From Glandiceps talaboti (taxonomy: Eukaryota > Hemichordata > Enteropneusta > Spengelidae), in NCBI RefSeq assembly GCF_964340395.1, contig NC_135550.1, forward strand, positions 31,799,176 to 31,863,175: a stretch of DNA of 64,000 nt. The letters are read 5' to 3'. Under the pieces are notes generated by a model. It saw nothing but the letters and a program-made list of their open reading frames with translations. It was not told the DNA's origin and did no database searches. A program made the position numbers and the translations under genes. Shown piece after piece: positions 61,201 through 64,000 of this stretch (position 1 is the stretch's first letter; every line of letters starts with the position of its first letter).

Positions 61201-63487
61201 ACAAACAGTGTCAACAAGATGTTACTTGCAATGCCACATCAGGGTGCAATTGAAAGTGTTTCAGTAACAAATATGGCAACATTTATGGAATAGATGTTCA
61301 TGGTGTGTCACAGTAATCGTTGTGTAGGTAAAAAGTACATTCTAAGTAACACAACAATACATACCATATTATGCAATATCATATACCGTAATGATACCCT
61401 GATACAATATGATATGGTAATGATACAATACAATACAATACAATACAATACTTTACATAAGTTGACAACAATACAATATTTTACATAACAATACAACTTT
61501 GTTCATCCTTTCAGGTATTACAGTGCTCTCAATCTTATATTAGAATAATCAAAAGACTCCAGTATTTTTTTTTTTAATTTTTGTGCTTGGAATTCCTCCC
61601 AGTGATTTTCTGTTATGCAGACAAATACAAACAAATACTACAGACTCCAGTATTACTTGTCAGGGAATATAATAAAAATACATGAGTTAGTTCATAAACT
61701 GTTACAAAATATAAACCTAGTCTTTGACATTTCATTACTAAATACATAAAGGGCACTATCCATTAATGTAAAACATATAGTTGAAATATTTGACAAAACA
61801 ATAAGTTGTTCAGACTAATAATAGAGTGTGTCAATGAAAACTACATACCCCTTCTCTGTTGAGTACAGCACACAATGCTTCTCCTTCCCCAGCACTCTGT
61901 AAGTATGGCAAACCCATTGTGTCTAGAAGGTCACAACACTAAATACAAACACAAAAATAGTTTTTGATTGCAAGTGAAATGCTGGATATGGGGAAATAAG
62001 TCATTAATATATATTGAAAACTCACTTCAATAATTTATATTGCACATCCAATGGTAATGAAATCATTGTAATTTTTCAACTGTACTTGTTTCAAAATCAA
62101 TAAGGTCTATGGCTTTACTTTTTTTCACAACAAAACAACTAAGCTGGCAACTTTATTAATATTTCAGTCACATGTATGTATAGTGTTTAAGAAATTCTCA
62201 CAAAATGACAAACATTAGAATTGCTTGTCATTTGCATTTATAAATGAGGAAAGAAAAGATTCCTAAGTTGGCATGGAGACCTGTGAATCTATTTATATAG
62301 ATCCTTTAGGTCTAGTGTGACTGGTGTTTAGGGGACATGGGTTACGTGTGTCACTTTTCTTTCCTCATTTATAACAAATTCAAAAATTACTTTATGGTGA
62401 GTTTTTTTCATGTATTGCAAACCCAAAAAAATGTTGCATTACTTTACACCTGCAACGACTGTTACCACTTGGGCCATAGTCAGTAGATTCACAACTCTCT
62501 ATAACTTTCTGACTTTTTTCTCCTTCAAATACTGAGATCGTGTTATATGCCCACCTCTGCTAAAAGTGCTTTAAAATGGGCTCGAGATCCATCAAACCGT
62601 CCTACATTTTTCCTTTTTTCTCTTGACTGTCCAGAACTTCTTGGTATGGGTGGTCTGTTTGCCATAGTCTTCCATTTTATAGCTGGTGCTTTACCTTCAA
62701 TTACAAACACCAGTTTGATTTCAAGACGTGATAAATTTACAGCTCTGTAAAAAAGAGTCCTGAAAAATAGACACATTGATGACATTACAGCCTCTCAGTA
62801 TTGTGTGATTTATGAATTAAGGCTTGTGTGATTTGACCATGGCCGGTAGAACTTCATAATTGTCAACAGCTGTCTTTCAAAGATTTGTTTCACTTTCGAA
62901 GATTTTGTATTACTCGGCAAAAATCACAACATGGGAAATTCCTTGGAATGAAATGCAAACCAATGATTGCGAAGCTGCGCTATCTGTACATTCTGATAAA
63001 GTATACTTTTATCGCAAACGTCGTTAAAAGTTGATGCTATAAATTTTGACAGATGTGTAGTTGTCGATGCAAATGAAGATGACAATACACAGGATGGATA
63101 ACAAGATGGGGTTTATACCAATCTGATTAAAATCCGATGTGGTGAAAGCTGCTAGATGTCGTTATTTACCTCTATTCATCGTGTTGTGACGTTTGTTTTG
63201 TTCGGAGTGATCGCCGCCTTCCCGGGAAGGCGGCGATCACTCCGAACAAAACAAACGTCACAACACGATGAATAGAGGTAAATAAGGACATCTAGCCGCT
63301 TTCACCATATCGGATTTTAATCAGATTGGGGTTTATACCTGAGATACGGCCTGAGAGCATGTACAGCTGCAAGACTTTCGCAAACCCAAGCACTAAGATC
63401 GACGGCGATCGTTTGTCCCTTTAACTCGCTGGCCGGTGTTGGCTGTTTAACTCCATCAAATACCGACCAGAGTGTCTTGACCCCCAT
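56311..63487 (-). CDS. GEN1: GEN1/Yen1-class Holliday junction resolvase (XPG/Rad2 5'-flap nuclease family), whole gene
   Basis: Eleven coding exons (- strand): 63487-63339, 62759-62555, 61938-61849, 61184-61098, 60634-60450, 60178-60126, 59416-59296, 59013-58893, 58502-58304, 57376-57245, 56852-56311; 627 residues, every junction in phase. The enzyme cuts four-way junctions and 5' flaps symmetrically during recombination. Order: XPG N domain (1-about 95) starting at Met1-Gly2, which is needed for catalysis; XPG I domain with helix-hairpin-helix ([10 protein letters not shown], 215-224); an acidic/basic insert (257-295); C-terminal core ending in a chromodomain-like segment (about 385-445); a linker-histone H1/H5-like winged helix (464-531); a PIP-box-like motif (595-602). 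Metal-binding acids are all present: Asp30, Glu71, Glu136, Glu138, Asp157, Asp159, Asp210. The assignment over FEN1, XPG or EXO1 rests on the short nuclease core, the exon-1 sequence ([12 protein letters not shown]) and the chromodomain region. The last two junctions are the least certain. Confidence 0.88.
56853..57244 (-). other. GEN1 intron 10 with a 51-bp minisatellite
   Basis: The donor inferred here is gaag|gtcagg, non-consensus at +3. Inside the intron lie about four 51-bp repeats (57010-57230), in frame with exon 10. If the intron is retained, the protein gains about four copies of [17 protein letters not shown] and stops at 56961-56963. Confidence 0.6.
57010..57230. repeat. 51-bp minisatellite (about 4 copies)
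   Basis: Nearly identical 51-bp units (core ggtttgtaatgagtacactg) inside GEN1 intron 10. They are open in both directions. Confidence 0.92.
57245..57376 (-). CDS. GEN1: GEN1 exon 10
   Basis: Acceptor ggttctttcag; 43 full codons ([14 protein letters not shown]... [17 protein letters not shown]... EEKE). The FSAAYP segment corresponds to FEAAYP after the chromodomain of vertebrate GEN1. The end point is inferred from the phase needed by exon 11; the frame stays open past it. Confidence 0.75.
57594..57700. repeat. (TG)n-(TCTG)n microsatellite
   Basis: About 78 bp of pure TG followed by tctg repeats. Cys/Val frames are artefacts. Confidence 0.97.
58120..58298. repeat. (CA)n microsatellite with degenerate extension
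   Basis: About 80 bp of pure CA, then imperfect ca/catgca sequence up to the GEN1 exon 9 boundary. Confidence 0.95.
58304..58502 (-). CDS. GEN1: GEN1 exon 9: end of nuclease core and chromodomain-like region
   Basis: Acceptor cattgcttgcctag, donor ccag|gttagt. 66 codons plus one base. It includes [20 protein letters not shown] and the DIQWNVP strand, which match the QPIRIVK... CFEIEWEKP segment of vertebrate GEN1 where its chromodomain lies. Confidence 0.88.
58893..59013 (-). CDS. GEN1: GEN1 exon 8
   Basis: Acceptor tgtttattacag, donor gatg|gtgagt. It encodes [20 protein letters not shown] and [12 protein letters not shown], corresponding to the FPFHEVIQEFL segment of vertebrate GEN1. Confidence 0.88.
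59296..59416 (-). CDS. GEN1: GEN1 exon 7: acidic tract followed by lysine-rich tract
   Basis: Acceptor gttgatcacag, donor aatg|gtaaat. 39 codons starting [19 protein letters not shown] and followed by [13 protein letters not shown], a strong nuclear-localisation candidate. In human GEN1 the equivalent place is a Cys/His-rich insert, so this linker differs. Confidence 0.85.
59417..60125 (-). other. GEN1 intron 6 with (ATCC)n array
   Basis: It contains 59487-59709, an (ATCC)n tract broken at intervals by aaatcaatcc, giving a longer composite period. Nothing else is recognised. Confidence 0.85.
59487..59709. repeat. (ATCC)n with periodic AAATCA interruptions
   Basis: Runs of 4-7 ccat units separated by caaatcaat. 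The regular interruptions show that a longer composite unit was amplified. Confidence 0.94.
60126..60178 (-). CDS. GEN1: GEN1 exon 6
   Basis: A 53-bp exon. Acceptor aattttcatag, donor ttag|gtatga. It encodes the end of RFHSW (corresponding to RFNRW in vertebrate GEN1) and [13 protein letters not shown]. It joins exons 5 and 7 in phase. Confidence 0.85.
60450..60634 (-). CDS. GEN1: GEN1 exon 5: helix-hairpin-helix (H2TH) region
   Basis: Acceptor ttctttgatag, donor aaag|gtacat. It encodes [40 protein letters not shown] and [15 protein letters not shown]. It carries the last metal-binding Asp210 (GCDY) and the DNA-binding turn [10 protein letters not shown]. Confidence 0.93.
60635..61097 (-). 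other. GEN1 intron 4
   Basis: It contains a direct repeat near 60668-60740 (caatttgttaacgatt-like, two to three copies) and an oligo-C tract at 61027-61044. No other feature. Confidence 0.7.
61098..61184 (-). CDS. GEN1: GEN1 exon 4: catalytic DSD motif
   Basis: Acceptor cttctctttgtag, donor caaa|gtaagc. 29 codons: [20 protein letters not shown], then YRNLVASSK. Asp157 and Asp159 are metal ligands, matching NDGDTFLYGA in vertebrate GEN1. Confidence 0.94.
61185..61848 (-). other. GEN1 intron 3
   Basis: AT-rich, with an (AATAC)n-like low-complexity tract at 61408-61490. No other feature. Confidence 0.7.
61849..61938 (-). CDS. GEN1: GEN1 exon 3: catalytic GEGEA motif
   Basis: Acceptor tgtatttag, donor aggg|gtatgt. 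30 codons, [20 protein letters not shown], then [10 protein letters not shown]. Glu136 and Glu138 are metal ligands, matching AAGEAEAMCA in vertebrate GEN1. Confidence 0.94.
61939..62554 (-). other. GEN1 intron 2
   Basis: AT-rich with no repeats or genes recognised. Confidence 0.6.
62555..62759 (-). CDS. GEN1: GEN1 exon 2
   Basis: Acceptor gtctatttttcag, donor agag|gtgggc. It completes Arg50 from the split codon, then [29 protein letters not shown]..., ending [10 protein letters not shown]. Glu71 is in IEGKAP, matching MEGEPP in vertebrate GEN1. Confidence 0.93.
62760..63338 (-). other. GEN1 intron 1 carrying the palindromic element
   Basis: About 580 bp, 36% of which is the 208-bp inverted-repeat element (63120-63327). 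No other feature is recognised. Confidence 0.8.
63108..63339. mobile_element. 208-bp foldback (TIR) transposon with 12-bp target-site duplication
   Basis: Element 63120-63327: two 104-bp arms meeting at cccggg (63221-63226), with three mismatches and no indel between arms. Termini AATCTGATTAAAATCCGAT / ATCGGATTTTAATCAGATT. It is flanked by perfect direct repeats ggggtttatacc at 63108-63119 and 63328-63339. No coding capacity, so it is a non-autonomous foldback or MITE. Long TIRs with a target duplication of about 9-12 bp recall Mutator-like elements; the class is inferred. Confidence 0.9.
63339..63487 (-). CDS. GEN1: GEN1 exon 1: start codon and N-terminal catalytic strand
   Basis: ATG at 63487-63485. 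[20 protein letters not shown] then [20 protein letters not shown], ending RPYL plus two bases. Met-Gly start and Asp30 are as required for the XPG/FEN1 active site. Donor tcag|gtataa; the last exonic base and first 11 intronic bases form one copy of the target duplication of the neighbouring element. Confidence 0.93.
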
Positions 63488-64000
63488 GCTTACGATGAAT
63501 AAAATGCTTTACATCCCGCGATCACGATATTTTATGCTTAACTATAGCAACATCCACGCGTTTATTTCGCGTCCCGGAAGTACCAACAAATTAGCGCCCT
63601 CTATAGCTATCATAACGTATCACTGTGTTTTAAAAGCCGTAAATTGTAAAGGATAATTACAAGATACAGAGACCGCTATTCAATCATTGTGATGTTCGTT
63701 ACATTTTCTAATAAGTATCAAATACAATTATAGGTATATACAGTTTGTATGAATTGATGTGCTTTATTGCATTATTTACCTATCCCCATGAAGTTGGTAC
63801 ATATAAGGCTTAATAATCACAACATTAACTGTAATTTTTCATTTACCATCGAAAGAATTAATTCATTGAATTTAACACTGTGTGGGTAGAGGCAGTGCAT
63901 TATTATAAAATCAAACATTTATTTTTCTTACAAGTAACTTATTGTTTTTCCACTTAAAATTGTGCTCCCTGGGTCAATTATTTAACAAAGATGTGAGCAT
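63488..64000 (-). promoter_or_regulatory. GEN1 upstream region with ETS- and E2F-like motifs
   Basis: CCGGAAGT (ETS consensus) at 63574-63581 directly abuts tttcgcgt (E2F-like) at 63565-63572, about 80-90 bp from the ATG. This is a usual arrangement for S/G2-expressed repair genes. TAGCGCCCTCTATAG (63592-63606) resembles part of the CTCF motif. The rest (63660-64000) is AT-rich with nothing recognised. Confidence 0.4.

Overview
This is nuclear DNA from an animal, most likely a marine invertebrate (non-vertebrate deuterostome or lophotrochozoan). The evidence is spliced genes with GT-AG introns, an AT-rich background, many long microsatellites and minisatellites, a decayed LINE, and genes of clearly metazoan type. 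I cannot name the species from sequence alone. No bacterial, organellar or viral gene organisation is present.

About 95% of the window is non-coding. I can support three protein-coding genes. (1) A Prop-type paired-like homeobox gene on the + strand (18353-36179). It has two candidate first exons (18353-18464, behind a TATA box and three CCAAT motifs; 21924-22011), a common exon with most of the homeodomain (23712-24007), an 11.8-kb intron at the classic homeodomain position 46/47, and a last exon (35814-36179). (2) A single-exon uronyl/heparan 2-O-sulfotransferase (UST-like) gene on the + strand (51104-52249), a Golgi type II membrane enzyme of glycosaminoglycan synthesis. (3) A GEN1/Yen1-class Holliday-junction 5'-flap endonuclease on the - strand, traced through 11 coding exons (63487 down to 56311; 627 residues in the model), with all nuclease acidic residues present. 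UST and GEN1 converge tail to tail.

Layout: 1-18 kb holds tandem repeats (33-bp array, 55-bp array with a 220-bp higher-order period, a 577-bp tetranucleotide tract) and a decayed non-LTR retrotransposon at about 4.84-5.96 kb. 18-36 kb is the homeobox gene. 36-51 kb is intergenic, rich in simple repeats and G-tracts. 51-55 kb is the UST gene and its probable 3' UTR. 55-64 kb is GEN1 with its promoter.

The most interesting points lie around GEN1 and UST. The last GEN1 exon encodes a linker-histone H1/H5-like winged helix followed by a PIP-box-like motif, an architecture I do not know from human GEN1. A 208-bp almost perfect palindrome sits in GEN1 intron 1 between 12-bp direct repeats that contain the splice donor itself. 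The end of the GEN1 coding region is a diverged unit of a 77-bp tandem array. In UST, a short dispersed hairpin repeat, with a second copy 6.4 kb away, supplies both an in-frame stop and the first ATG.
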